DNA of 64,000 bases from Maribellus sediminis. GTDB lineage: Bacteria; Bacteroidota; Bacteroidia; Bacteroidales; Prolixibacteraceae. The stretch covers positions 1,116,001-1,180,000 of the forward strand of contig NZ_WXUB01000001.1 of the NCBI RefSeq assembly GCF_011799805.1, read 5' to 3'. The translations under genes were made by a program, and so were the position numbers. This document shows positions 7,796 through 15,514 of the stretch, one piece after another (position 1 is the stretch's first letter; each line of letters starts with the position of its first letter). The notes beneath the pieces are model-generated. The model saw only the letters and a list, made by a program, of their open reading frames with translations, ran no database searches and was not told the origin of the DNA.

Positions 7796-9931
7796 TTACT
7801 CTTGTTCCACTCCCTTCATCGAAAGCTGAATTCGTTTTCGCGGAATATCCACTTCTTTCACCCGAACTTTTACGTGTTCGTGCAGTTTCACAATTTCATT
7901 CGGATCGGAAACAAAACGGTCGGCCAGTTCTGAAATATGCACTAAGCCTGATTCCTTGATTCCCACATCAACAAAAGCCCCGAATTTGGTGATGTTGTTG
8001 ACAATACCGGGTAGTACCATGCCAACATGCAAATCTCCAATGGAGAAAATACCATCGGCAAATTCAAACACTTTGATTGGTTTACGCGGGTCGCGGCCGG
8101 GTTTCAGCAATTCGCTTTTAATGTCGTTCAGCGTTGGAAGTCCAACTTCGGCAGTGACGTATTTATTCCAGTCGATTTTTGATACCAGTTCCTCGTTTCG
8201 AATCAGCTCTTTGAGTTCACATTTCAGGTCTTTGGCAATTTTATTTATCAGTTTATACGATTCAGGGTGAACTCCCGAATTGTCCAGCGGATTTTCAGCA
8301 TCGGGAATGCGCAGGAAACCTGCGGCCTGTTCAAAAGCTTTTGGTCCCATTCGCGGCACTTTTTTCAGTGCATCGCGCGAAGCAAACATGCCATTTTCTT
8401 TTCTGTAATTGGTGATGTTTTCGGCCAGTTGAGGCCCTAAACCTGAAATGTAAGTTAGCAGGTGTTTGCTGGCGGTATTCAGGTTAACACCTACCGAGTT
8501 CACGCTCAATTCAACTACAGCATCGAGGCTGTCCTTTAATTTTTTCTGATCAATATCGTGTTGGTACTGTCCAACGCCAATGCTTTTCGGATCTATTTTT
8601 ACCAGTTCAGCCAGCGGGTCCATCAGGCGGCGGCCAATGGAAACGGCACCGCGCACGGTAACATCGTACTGTGGAAATTCCTGGCGCGCCACCGAAGAAG
8701 CTGAATATACCGAGGCGCCGTCTTCGCTGACCACGTAAACCCGTACTTCGCGGTTATAGCGTAGTTTTTTTATGAAAGCTTCGGTTTCGCGACTGGCAGT
8801 TCCGTTGCCAATGGCAATGGCATCGATTTTATACACTTCCACCATCGAGGAAATCTTTTTGGCAGCCATCTTTTTTTCGTCCTGTGGCTTGTGCGGGTAA
8901 ATAGTTTCGTTGTGCAGCAGGTTGCCCTGCTCGTCGAGACAAACCACTTTGCAACCGGTTCTGTATCCCGGATCGATGGCCAGCGTGCGTTTCTGTCCGA
9001 GTGGTGGCGCCAGTAAAAGTTGTTTCAGGTTTTCAGCAAAAACTTTTATGGCTTCGTCATCGGCCTTTTCTTTCGAGAGCTTGGCAAATTCCGTTTCAAT
9101 CGAAGGTTGAATCAGGCGTTTGTAACTGTCTTTTACAGCCAGTGCCACCTGTTCGGCACTTTCGTTGTTGCCTTTTACAAAAAAGCGATCGAGGTTCTCC
9201 AGAACCCTGTCATCATCAGGCGAAATGCTGACCCGCAAGAAACCTTCGTTCTCGCCACGTCGCATCGCCAGCAAACGGTGCGAAGGACATTTTTTCAAAG
9301 GCTCTTTCCAGTCGAAATAATCGCGGAATTTGGCGGCTTCTTCTTCCTTGCCCTTAACCACTTTAGAGCTTACTTCAGCACCCTGTTCAAAGCCGCGGCG
9401 GGCGATGTTTCGGGCGCGTTCGTTTTCACTTACCCATTCGGCAATAATATCGCGGGCACCTGCCAGTGCTTCTTCAACCGAACTAACTTCATCGTTTAAA
9501 AACTGATTGGCACGAAATTCAGGATCGCGTTCCACCTGCTTCATAATGATTTTGGCAAGCGGCTCCAAACCTTTCTCGCGGGCCATGGTCGCCTTGGTCC
9601 GGCGTTTGGGTTTGTAGGGCAGGTATATGTCTTCCAGTTCAACGGGATCGTAACAGTTTTCAATACGCGACTGAAGTTCAGGCGTCAGCTTTTCCTGCTC
9701 ATCAATGGTTTTCAGAATGGTTTCTTTCCGCTTCTCCAACTCTTTAAATTTCTCATTCTGCTCCTTGATTGCCAGTACCTGCACCTCGTCGAGGCTTCCG
9801 GTTCGTTCTTTCCGGTAGCGCGAAATAAATGGAACCGTGGCTCCTTCATCAAGCAGTGCGATGGTGTTGTTTACCTGGTTAGTTCTTACGCCCAGGTTTT
9901 GGGCAATTATTTCGATGATGGTTTGCTGCAT
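7796..9931 (-). CDS. tex: Tex-family RNA-binding protein with S1 domain
   Basis: 711 residues from the ATG at 9931. The order is typical of Tex: N-terminal helical domain (IARNLGV-like start, FISRYRKERTGSLDE at about 37-51), a long helical region, an RNase H-like YqgF domain (AIDPGYRTGCKVV), helix-hairpin-helix motifs (LNTASKHLL, RKENGMFASRDALKKVPRMGPKAFEQ in two halves) and a C-terminal S1 domain (GMVLPGIVNNITKFGAFVDVG). Tex binds nucleic acid and acts as a transcription accessory factor. A further ATG 12 codons upstream (9967) is less likely because a good -7 box lies at 9951-9958, between the two candidate starts. Length matches the family (about 710-780). Confidence 0.95.
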   Translation of the reverse strand: MQQTIIEIIAQNLGVRTNQVNNTIALLDEGATVPFISRYRKERTGSLDEVQVLAIKEQNEKFKELEKRKETILKTIDEQEKLTPELQSRIENCYDPVELEDIYLPYKPKRRTKATMAREKGLEPLAKIIMKQVERDPEFRANQFLNDEVSSVEEALAGARDIIAEWVSENERARNIARRGFEQGAEVSSKVVKGKEEEAAKFRDYFDWKEPLKKCPSHRLLAMRRGENEGFLRVSISPDDDRVLENLDRFFVKGNNESAEQVALAVKDSYKRLIQPSIETEFAKLSKEKADDEAIKVFAENLKQLLLAPPLGQKRTLAIDPGYRTGCKVVCLDEQGNLLHNETIYPHKPQDEKKMAAKKISSMVEVYKIDAIAIGNGTASRETEAFIKKLRYNREVRVYVVSEDGASVYSASSVARQEFPQYDVTVRGAVSIGRRLMDPLAELVKIDPKSIGVGQYQHDIDQKKLKDSLDAVVELSVNSVGVNLNTASKHLLTYISGLGPQLAENITNYRKENGMFASRDALKKVPRMGPKAFEQAAGFLRIPDAENPLDNSGVHPESYKLINKIAKDLKCELKELIRNEELVSKIDWNKYVTAEVGLPTLNDIKSELLKPGRDPRKPIKVFEFADGIFSIGDLHVGMVLPGIVNNITKFGAFVDVGIKESGLVHISELADRFVSDPNEIVKLHEHVKVRVKEVDIPRKRIQLSMKGVEQE

Positions 9932-9950
9932 GATTTGTTTTGTTGAGGTG

Positions 9951-9958
9951 CAAAGGTA
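9951..9958 (-). promoter_or_regulatory. -7 box of the tex promoter
   Basis: On the minus strand the sequence reads TACCTTTG followed by C, a perfect match to the Bacteroidota -7 element TAnnTTTG. No convincing -33 TTG at 19-21 nt was seen. Transcription would begin about 12 nt before the ATG at 9931, which fixes that start codon. Confidence 0.55.
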
Positions 9959-9992
9959 GTAAGCCAAAACTTATATTTTGTAAGTCTGGCGT

Positions 9993-10018
9993 ATAAAAAA
10001 GGCCCTGAAAGGGCCTTT
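9993..10018 (-). terminator. Intrinsic terminator of the 10040-10918 gene
   Basis: On the minus strand AAAGGCCC pairs with GGGCCTTT around a short loop, followed by a T-rich tract (TTTTTTATAC). It lies just downstream of the stop codon at 10040. Confidence 0.75.
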
Positions 10019-10039
10019 GTATTTTCTTTTAGCTAAGGT

Positions 10040-10918
10040 TTAAAACAAATAGAGTTGAATCCAGCCCTGGATGATCTCACCGGTTTCAGGATCGAGTTCC
10101 GAACCGTACATGCTATGCGGAATGGAATAGACCAACAGCATTACCACTGTTGCAACTACTGTATAAATAGGTCGTTCTTTGTTGCGGTTCATTCCGAATG
10201 CCAGTAACCAAAACAGGAATGCAATTAATGTTTTATTATCGGTAAGGTCCCAGGCAAACGGTACTCCTGCCCATGCTTCGCCAAAGGCATAAAGTTGCAC
10301 AATAGGGCCAAGGATCATTCCGCCTATAAAGAATGCGATGATGGTTAAGGTAGTATAAAACTTGTAGCGGTTGTGCTTGAAAATGGCCATAATTCCGGCC
10401 AGGTTACCCAATAACATCGCAAAAAACATAAAGAAAATGTGCGGTGTAAGTATCGATGGAGGAACTGCTCCTTTGAACCTTACTACAATGGGCTCATCTT
10501 TTAAATAGGTTTTAGTTCCGTTGCTATCAGTAATCTCGAAATAATACTGAATTTTTCCCGCTGCGGGTTGATCCGGAACATCGGCAAACCAACCTTTTTC
10601 TTCATTTATCCCGAAAATTTTGTTCATGATAAACGAATCAACCGGCTTGTTGGCGTAGGTAAAGGGCACAGAAGTGTACTCATCTTTTGTCAAATACCTT
10701 TTATAATAGAGCCTGGCTTCAATCGTTTCATCATCAATTGAAAGTTTAAACGGATCGTGGCTGCCAATTTCAATACTTCTGACCAGTTTCAGTTCGAAGG
10801 TTTTTCCGTTCACTTCAACATCAAACTTTTTATGATAGGTTGGCCCGGTCGTCCGCTGGTAGATTGCTGCTGTAAGGGTAACAATAATTGCGATTATCCA
10901 GTAAAAAAAAGTCTTCAT
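10040..10918 (-). CDS. Conserved integral membrane protein, unknown function
   Basis: 292 residues. One N-terminal membrane anchor (about 4-19) is followed by a soluble beta-rich domain of about 130 residues (VEVNGKTFELKLVRSIEIG, KIQYYFEITDSNGT, EPIVVRFKGAVP). Five hydrophobic helices then lie between about 158 and 275. The architecture, a periplasmic immunoglobulin-like region followed by a membrane bundle, resembles uncharacterised Bacteroidota proteins. No catalytic motif is visible. It is monocistronic, with its own promoter-like element upstream (10969-10998) and a strong terminator downstream. Function is not assigned. Confidence 0.8.
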   Translation of the reverse strand: MKTFFYWIIAIIVTLTAAIYQRTTGPTYHKKFDVEVNGKTFELKLVRSIEIGSHDPFKLSIDDETIEARLYYKRYLTKDEYTSVPFTYANKPVDSFIMNKIFGINEEKGWFADVPDQPAAGKIQYYFEITDSNGTKTYLKDEPIVVRFKGAVPPSILTPHIFFMFFAMLLGNLAGIMAIFKHNRYKFYTTLTIIAFFIGGMILGPIVQLYAFGEAWAGVPFAWDLTDNKTLIAFLFWLLAFGMNRNKERPIYTVVATVVMLLVYSIPHSMYGSELDPETGEIIQGWIQLYLF

Positions 10919-10968
10919 AAGAATTATTTAAGATCAATAATTAGGTCTTGCTATTAAGTTTTGAATAA

Positions 10969-10998
10969 CAAAAATATCAATTCAATGTTTTGAGCAAA
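10969..10998 (-). promoter_or_regulatory. Candidate promoter of the membrane-protein gene
   Basis: On the minus strand TTTG (10995-10998) is followed after 18 nt by TATTTTTG (10969-10976), matching the Bacteroidota -33/-7 pattern. The start site would lie about 45 nt before the ATG at 10918. A second -7-like box (TATGTTTG) overlaps the -33 at 10995-11002. The rest of the 295-nt gap to 11214 shows no gene or RNA. Confidence 0.4.
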
Positions 10999-11213
10999 CA
11001 TAATTGCCGAATATTATCGATTTTCAGACTGGTTTTTTGCACCTTCAAATTGAAAGCCCATAATTAACGATACTTTGTGAACAAAGATTCCCGGATGTTC
11101 CCGGCTAAAATTGTTTAATGCAGAACAGATTTTTACTTTTACGGAAATTTGAGAACTATTTTTCCGTACATTGACTTCCCTGTAAAATTACAGAAGGAAG
11201 AATTCTAAACAAT

Positions 11214-12446
11214 ATGGCACTGAATTACATCTTTATTTTCTTTTTCCTTGTTGCTTTTGTTATTGCTCTGGCACGTCTTATTTTCCTGGGCGATGCCGAA
11301 GTGTTTCCCCAAATGGTGCAGGCCACTTTCGACATGTCTAAAACAGGTTTCGAAATTTCGCTGGGACTTACCGGCGTTCTGACCCTTTGGATGGGAATTA
11401 TGAAAATAGGGGAGAAAGGCGGAATTGTTCATGTTTTCTCAAAGCTGATCGGGCCGTTTTTTAACAAGCTATTTCCTGAACTGGGAAAAGAACATCCGGC
11501 TCACGGATCGATCATGATGAACATTGCTGCTAACATGCTGAACCTGGATAATGCAGCCACGCCAATGGGTTTGCAGGCTATGAAAGAAATGCAGGAGACC
11601 AATCCGGATAAAAAAGTGGCATCGAATGCCCAGATCATGTTCCTGGTTTTGAATACATCTGGGCTAACCTTGTTGCCAATCAGTATTATGGTTTACCGTG
11701 CTCAACTTGGGGCAGTGAATCCTTCTGATATATTTATTCCCATTTTGCTGGCTACTTATTTTTCAACCATTGCCGGACTGATCTCAGTGGCCCTTTATCA
11801 GAAAATAAATCTTCTGGATAAAGTGGTGCTGGCCTATCTTGGAGGGCTGACTGCCATAATTGTTGGCTTGATCTGGTATTTCTCTACCCTGGATAAAGAT
11901 GCCATTACACAGGTTTCGAACATCGCCAGCAATACGATACTTTTTACGGTGATCGTGGCATTTATACTGATGGCATTTTTCAAAAAGGTAAATGTATACG
12001 AGGCTTTTATTGAAGGTGCAAAAGATGGGTTTAAAACTGCGGTGAAGATCATTCCGTACCTGGTAGCCATCTTGGTGGCCATTGGTGTTTTTCGGGCATC
12101 CGGTGCTATGGACTGGTTCGTGTCGGGGGTTACTTGGGTTTTTGAACAGATGGGAGTAAACACCGATTTTACAGCCGCTCTGCCTACTGCACTTATGAAA
12201 CCTTTAAGTGGAAGCGGCGCACGCGGAATGATGGTAGATGCCATGAATACCTACGGAGCCGATTCATTTGTGGGCCGGGTTGCCAGCACAGTTCAGGGAG
12301 CTACCGATACCACATTCTACATACTTGCAGTTTATTTTGGTGCGGTGGGCATTAAAAATACCCGTTATGCAGTTGTTTGTGGATTGATTGCTGATTTTGT
12401 TGGAATTATTGCAGCCATTTTAATGGCTTACCTGTTCTTTCATTAA
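11214..12446 (+). CDS. Nucleoside-recognition (Gate-domain) membrane protein, SpmA-SpmB fusion
   Basis: 410 residues, inner membrane. The N-terminal half matches SpmA (GFEISLGLTGVLTLWMGIMKIGEKGG in pieces, NMLNLDNAATPMGLQAMKEMQ). The C-terminal half matches SpmB (KIIPYLVAILVAIGVFRASGA, ALMKPLSGSGARGMM, FVGRVASTVQGATDTTFYILAVYFG). In spore formers SpmA and SpmB are separate spore-maturation proteins. In non-sporulating Bacteroidota the fused form belongs to the wider nucleoside-recognition transporter-like family and its substrate is unknown. It stands alone: divergent to the upstream gene and convergent to the Dabb gene 6 nt downstream. A weak -7-like TACATTGA lies at 11167-11174. Confidence 0.9.
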   Translation: MALNYIFIFFFLVAFVIALARLIFLGDAEVFPQMVQATFDMSKTGFEISLGLTGVLTLWMGIMKIGEKGGIVHVFSKLIGPFFNKLFPELGKEHPAHGSIMMNIAANMLNLDNAATPMGLQAMKEMQETNPDKKVASNAQIMFLVLNTSGLTLLPISIMVYRAQLGAVNPSDIFIPILLATYFSTIAGLISVALYQKINLLDKVVLAYLGGLTAIIVGLIWYFSTLDKDAITQVSNIASNTILFTVIVAFILMAFFKKVNVYEAFIEGAKDGFKTAVKIIPYLVAILVAIGVFRASGAMDWFVSGVTWVFEQMGVNTDFTAALPTALMKPLSGSGARGMMVDAMNTYGADSFVGRVASTVQGATDTTFYILAVYFGAVGIKNTRYAVVCGLIADFVGIIAAILMAYLFFH

Positions 12447-12452
12447 CAGCAA

Positions 12453-12872
12453 TTACAGATTGAAATCGGTGGAATCGTATACAATCACTTTATTCCAAAG
12501 GTGCTGATTTTCTTCAACAAATTTTAGATGGATCGGATCAACCTGGTAAGCATCCTGATCGGCCTGACTGTCGAACATGACCATGTACGAAACCGAATAG
12601 GAGTGATCTACTACATCACGGTTTTCGGTGCCTGCCGGCAAGCCAATGTGACTCAAACGGATCGTTTCCACTTTCAGCAGTTTTTCCAAAGCATCGAGCA
12701 GTTGTTTCAAATGCGTTTTATTATCCGGTTCTTTTAACCAGAAAAAAACATGATGAACCAAAGCACTTTCAAGCTTTATTTCGCCTGCGTTAGCTTTCCT
12801 GGTAAGTGGCGATAATCCGGCAAGGGCCATTCCTGCTGCCGCTTTCTTTAAAAACGATCGTCTGTTTTTCAT
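12453..12872 (-). CDS. Exported Dabb (stress-responsive A/B barrel) protein with Tat-type signal
   Basis: 139 residues. The N-terminus (MKNRRSFLKKAAAGMALAG) is a Tat signal with the twin-arginine pattern RRSFLK, followed by a cleavage-like AxA (KANAGE). The rest is a dimeric alpha-beta barrel (Dabb): HHVFFWLKEPDN at the start and VDHSYSVSYMVMFDSQADQDAYQVDPIHLKFVEE (given here only as a region, about 90-125). Dabb proteins are small ferredoxin-like folds of varied function. A Tat signal implies folding before export. It overlaps the upstream DinB gene by 4 nt (ATGA), so translation is probably coupled. Confidence 0.85.
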   Translation of the reverse strand: MKNRRSFLKKAAAGMALAGLSPLTRKANAGEIKLESALVHHVFFWLKEPDNKTHLKQLLDALEKLLKVETIRLSHIGLPAGTENRDVVDHSYSVSYMVMFDSQADQDAYQVDPIHLKFVEENQHLWNKVIVYDSTDFNL

Positions 12873-13348
12873 TTCGTATTAGTTATTAGTTGGTTTATTT
12901 CTGATAAATGTAACTGAAAATGGAGCGGAAAATCGAGCACCATTTCTTTTAGTGAAACAAATTCATTTTCGTCTGCTTTCCACTGCTGATTTAGTTTGTC
13001 CGGATCGATTGCGCCGACTACATGCAAAAAGTGCAGATGCGCGTATTTCCAAAGCTGAACCAGATCTTCCCAGTTTTCATGCTGATAGTTTTGAATCGCG
13101 ATCCAGCGATCGTTGTTGCCATAGGTGGCGTAGTTCGGAAAATCCACAGGCGACTCGCGATATTGTAAATGTACTATCCGGTGTGTATTGTTCGACGCAG
13201 AATCAACCATGTGCCCAACTATCTGACGAATGGAACGGTTCTGGCTGTTCTTTCGGTTTGAGCTAAGCTCATTATCCAGGCCGTTCAGCTTTTGCTCCCA
13301 GTCGTAAATTGCCGGTTTTAATGTATTGATGAGTTCTGCGAAGCTCAT
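12869..13348 (-). CDS. DinB / YfiT-like metal-dependent transferase-type protein
   Basis: 159 residues from the ATG at 13348, which lies 1 nt past the kdsA stop codon. An ATG 11 codons earlier (13381) would overlap kdsA by 32 nt and adds residues not typical of the family. The four-helix DinB fold is supported by the metal-site pattern: His in IVGHMVDSASNN, and the two spaced His near the end (FPLHFQLHLSEI). DinB-family proteins include bacillithiol- and mycothiol-dependent transferases, but the substrate here cannot be told. It is probably part of a kdsA-DinB-Dabb operon, with a 4-nt overlap to the Dabb gene. Confidence 0.85.
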   Translation of the reverse strand: MSFAELINTLKPAIYDWEQKLNGLDNELSSNRKNSQNRSIRQIVGHMVDSASNNTHRIVHLQYRESPVDFPNYATYGNNDRWIAIQNYQHENWEDLVQLWKYAHLHFLHVVGAIDPDKLNQQWKADENEFVSLKEMVLDFPLHFQLHLSEINQLITNTK

Positions 13349-13349
13349 T

Positions 13350-14168
13350 TTAAAATTGGCTGATGGTTTGTCGTATTGCAACCAATCTTTCCAGTAAACC
13401 TTCCAAAAGATCGAGTTTCAGCATATTGGCTCCATCTGATTTTGCCACGGATGGATCGGGATGCGTTTCGATAAAAATACCATCAGCACCAACGGCAATA
13501 CCTGCGCGGGCCACGGTCTCAATTAATGCCGGTTTGCCACCCGTAACACCACTTGTCTGGTTGGGTTGTTGAAGCGAGTGCGTGATATCGAGCACAACCG
13601 GAACATTAAATGCACGCATTTCGGGTATGCCGCGATAATCTACAACTAGGTCCTGGTAGCCAAAGGTTGTGCCGCGTTCAGTTAACACGATATTATTATT
13701 GCCGCTGTCGATCACTTTCTGAACCGCAAATTTCATAGCACCTGCCGAAAGAAATTGTCCTTTTTTGATGTTCACCACTTTACCAGTTTCCGCAGCTGCT
13801 ACCAAAAGGTCGGTCTGCCTGCAAAGAAATGCAGGGATCTGGAGAACATCAACATATTCGGCGGCCATGGAGGCTTCCTGTGCCGAATGAATATCGGTAA
13901 CCGTTGGAACATCAAAAGTCTCAGAAACCTTTCTCAGGATTTTTAATGCCTTTTCATCGCCAATGCCCGAAAAAGAATCGATCCTCGAGCGGTTTGCCTT
14001 GCGGTACGATCCTTTAAAAATGTAAGGTATTTTTAATTTGTCGCTTATAGCAACCACTTTTTCTGCGATTTCAAGTGCCATTTTTTCACTTTCAATAGCA
14101 CAAGGTCCGGCCATCAAAAAGAAATTATCAGAGCCGGCGTATTTCAATAGGTCCAAGGATGGAATCAT
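13350..14168 (-). CDS. kdsA: 3-deoxy-D-manno-octulosonate 8-phosphate synthase
   Basis: 272 residues, normal for the family. KdsA condenses phosphoenolpyruvate with arabinose 5-phosphate to Kdo-8-phosphate, the first committed step toward the Kdo of lipopolysaccharide. Signatures include FLMAGPCAIES at the start, IFKGSYRKANRSRIDSF (about 50-66), VLQIPAFLCRQTDLLVAA, NIKKGQFLSAGAMK, LTERGTTFGYQDLVVDYR and DITHSLQQPNQ. The Asn of FKGSYRKANR is present, and Cys near the start (GPCAIE) is consistent with a metal-dependent form; class assignment was not pursued. It is cytoplasmic. A -7-like box TATTTTTG lies at 14185-14192 on the minus strand. DinB and Dabb genes follow directly. Confidence 0.96.
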   Translation of the reverse strand: MIPSLDLLKYAGSDNFFLMAGPCAIESEKMALEIAEKVVAISDKLKIPYIFKGSYRKANRSRIDSFSGIGDEKALKILRKVSETFDVPTVTDIHSAQEASMAAEYVDVLQIPAFLCRQTDLLVAAAETGKVVNIKKGQFLSAGAMKFAVQKVIDSGNNNIVLTERGTTFGYQDLVVDYRGIPEMRAFNVPVVLDITHSLQQPNQTSGVTGGKPALIETVARAGIAVGADGIFIETHPDPSVAKSDGANMLKLDLLEGLLERLVAIRQTISQF

Positions 14169-14184
14169 AGTATAATTTATTGTC

Positions 14185-14192
14185 CAAAAATA
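14185..14192 (-). promoter_or_regulatory. -7-like box upstream of kdsA
   Basis: The minus strand reads TATTTTTG, matching TAnnTTTG, 17 nt before the kdsA start codon. The nearest TTG is 24 nt further upstream, slightly too far, so the promoter is only tentative. Confidence 0.35.
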
Positions 14193-14262
14193 GCAAGAAA
14201 ATAAGAATCAGAAAGCCAATTCAGAATTATAGAATGCTGCAATAATCAGCAAGCTTCCTATT

Positions 14263-14712
14263 TCACTGGTGCATCGATTTATAGGTGCTTCTATAAATGT
14301 TTTGTATGAGCGAATACATTAAAGCTGTCGACCAGCCAATAAGCATAATTCCATTAATTGCTTCGAATCCCGATAACATTCTCCATGGTGAACTTATGGT
14401 GAGATCTCCATATCCAAGTGTGGTAAAAGTAACCACCGAGTAATAAAACAAATCATTAGAGGTAGCAAAATCAATCTTTGTAGCAGGCAGAACGCCGATA
14501 AATACTGCCCAGATCAATGCGTGAATAAGGTGTAACAATGTCAGATAAAGGAAGGATAGGATCAATAAGGTTATGGCTCTTCTGGTAGTAATTTCATCGT
14601 GCCATTTTTCAACTGATGATGCAATCTTGCGGGTCCAATAGGTGCTGGCGATTGCCTGAAGTATAACATTTATCGCAATGACCGAAAAACCAATCAATAA
14701 CATTTTAATCAT
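14263..14712 (-). CDS. Two-TM potassium channel (Ion_trans_2)
   Basis: 149 residues, inner membrane. A first transmembrane helix (about 4-20) is followed by a second (LLILSFLYLTLLHLIHALIWAVFIG, about 50-74), a pore helix with selectivity filter TTLGYGD at about 97-103, and an inner helix (GIMLIGWSTALMYSLI). The filter identifies a K+-selective pore. There is no RCK/TrkA regulatory domain, so this is a minimal channel subunit that must tetramerise. A promoter-like TTG-N20-TAGCTTTA lies at 14777-14807 on the minus strand. The gene sits downstream of the putative structured RNA. Confidence 0.88.
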   Translation of the reverse strand: MIKMLLIGFSVIAINVILQAIASTYWTRKIASSVEKWHDEITTRRAITLLILSFLYLTLLHLIHALIWAVFIGVLPATKIDFATSNDLFYYSVVTFTTLGYGDLTISSPWRMLSGFEAINGIMLIGWSTALMYSLIQNIYRSTYKSMHQ

Positions 14713-14776
14713 ATTCTGAAAGTTTAGTCTGGTAAAGTTTTGAGGTGAATGTCACCAGATTGCTTAATCTTTTTGA

Positions 14777-14807
14777 TAAAGCTAGTAAAATCGGAAATAT
14801 GTTACAA
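14777..14807 (-). promoter_or_regulatory. Candidate promoter of the K+ channel gene
   Basis: On the minus strand TTG (14805-14807), a 20-nt spacer and TAGCTTTA (14777-14784) resemble the Bacteroidota promoter with one mismatch in the -7 box. It lies between the terminator-like hairpin at 14870-14897 and the channel start, as expected if the channel is transcribed separately from the upstream RNA. Confidence 0.35.
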
Positions 14808-14856
14808 TAGTTTTTATTGAAGGATGGATTATGAAGAACAGCAATAACAGGTTGTA

Positions 14857-14897
14857 TAAAAACACAAATGGGAACTATTCTTTGACAAATAGTTCCC
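14857..14897 (-). terminator. Strong hairpin with T-rich tail ending the putative RNA
   Basis: GGGAACTATT (14870-14879) pairs perfectly with AATAGTTCCC (14888-14897) around an 8-nt loop. On the minus strand it is followed by CATTTGTGTTTTTA, an imperfect T-tract, so termination is plausible in that direction. The plus strand has no T-tract. Confidence 0.55.
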
Positions 14898-15389
14898 ATC
14901 CACTTCCAAACAACCGAAGTTGTTTTTCGTGCCAGGCTACGGTTATTGCGACCGGCTTCTGATCGTTTTTTCAAACTTTCTTTGGCCCCTTGCTTTCCGA
15001 TTTGACTTTTTACAGCCAAACTTTCCGGCAGTTCATTTGGTATTCGCGTTTTTACCTTCCTGAACGAAGTGCCTCTCAGCGAACTTTTCAATTTCCTTGC
15101 GGTCCTTGCCAGTTTTCACCCACATTTCAGGTTTCCCCGATCTGTGGTGCAGTTTTGTTGCCGGGGCCGAAACCCTTTTAACATCCTGCCTGGAGACTTC
15201 ACCTTGTAAAGAACTTCTGGATTTTCTTTTAGATGATTAATTGAACCTTCGACCTTCCAGATGATCTTGGTTCAAACTTCGGCTTTTCCGTCGTGCCTTC
15301 CCGAAGGTTGGTTTGAATTGGTTCCGGTTTCAACTAAGAAACTTTTCCCTTTTCCACGATTTCCAAGCGGTCCTTTATGGCTCACCTGA
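14857..15389 (-). ncRNA. Putative structured noncoding RNA of about 530 nt
   Basis: This stretch has no protein gene I can support, yet it is framed on the minus strand by a textbook Bacteroidota promoter (15395-15424) and a strong hairpin followed by a T-rich tract (14857-14897). The presumed transcript is purine-rich, with many GGAA and AAAA segments, as in long structured RNAs. Perfect stems include AAACAAC/GTTGTTT closing a UUCG tetraloop (14908-14925), TTGAACC/GGTTCAA (15241-15275) with an inner GATC/GGTC pair, and GTTTC/GAAAC (15327-15342). Only short Lys/Arg-rich frames occur, one of 128 residues (14705-15091) that runs through the terminator hairpin. It does not resemble the conserved cores of RNase P RNA, tmRNA, 6S or SRP RNA as I know them. 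Family unknown. Confidence 0.5.
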
Positions 15390-15394
15390 TGATT

Positions 15395-15424
15395 CAAATG
15401 TAGTTCGAAATTCCGAAAAAGCAA
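15395..15424 (-). promoter_or_regulatory. Consensus Bacteroidota promoter facing the gene-free region
   Basis: On the minus strand TTG (15422-15424), a 19-nt spacer and TACATTTG (15395-15402) match the primary-sigma consensus exactly in both boxes and in spacing. It is among the best promoters in the window, and it points into the 14.86-15.39 kb region rather than to a nearby ORF. The intervening 15403-15514 holds the 3' flank of the fucosidase gene. Confidence 0.6.
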
Positions 15425-15514
15425 GTGATTTTCAATGGTTTATATTCACCTTGAATCAACCGCAGTTATTAACAATTGTTGATAAGCTGTTTGAGGGCTC
15501 AATTCACAGTCCAA

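Noticed and set aside
14705-15091. 128-residue minus-strand ORF, basic and Lys/Arg-rich
   Set aside because: It runs through the strong 10-bp terminator-like hairpin and the UUCG stem-loop, begins inside the putative RNA, and has no recognisable protein pattern. A structured RNA explains the region better.
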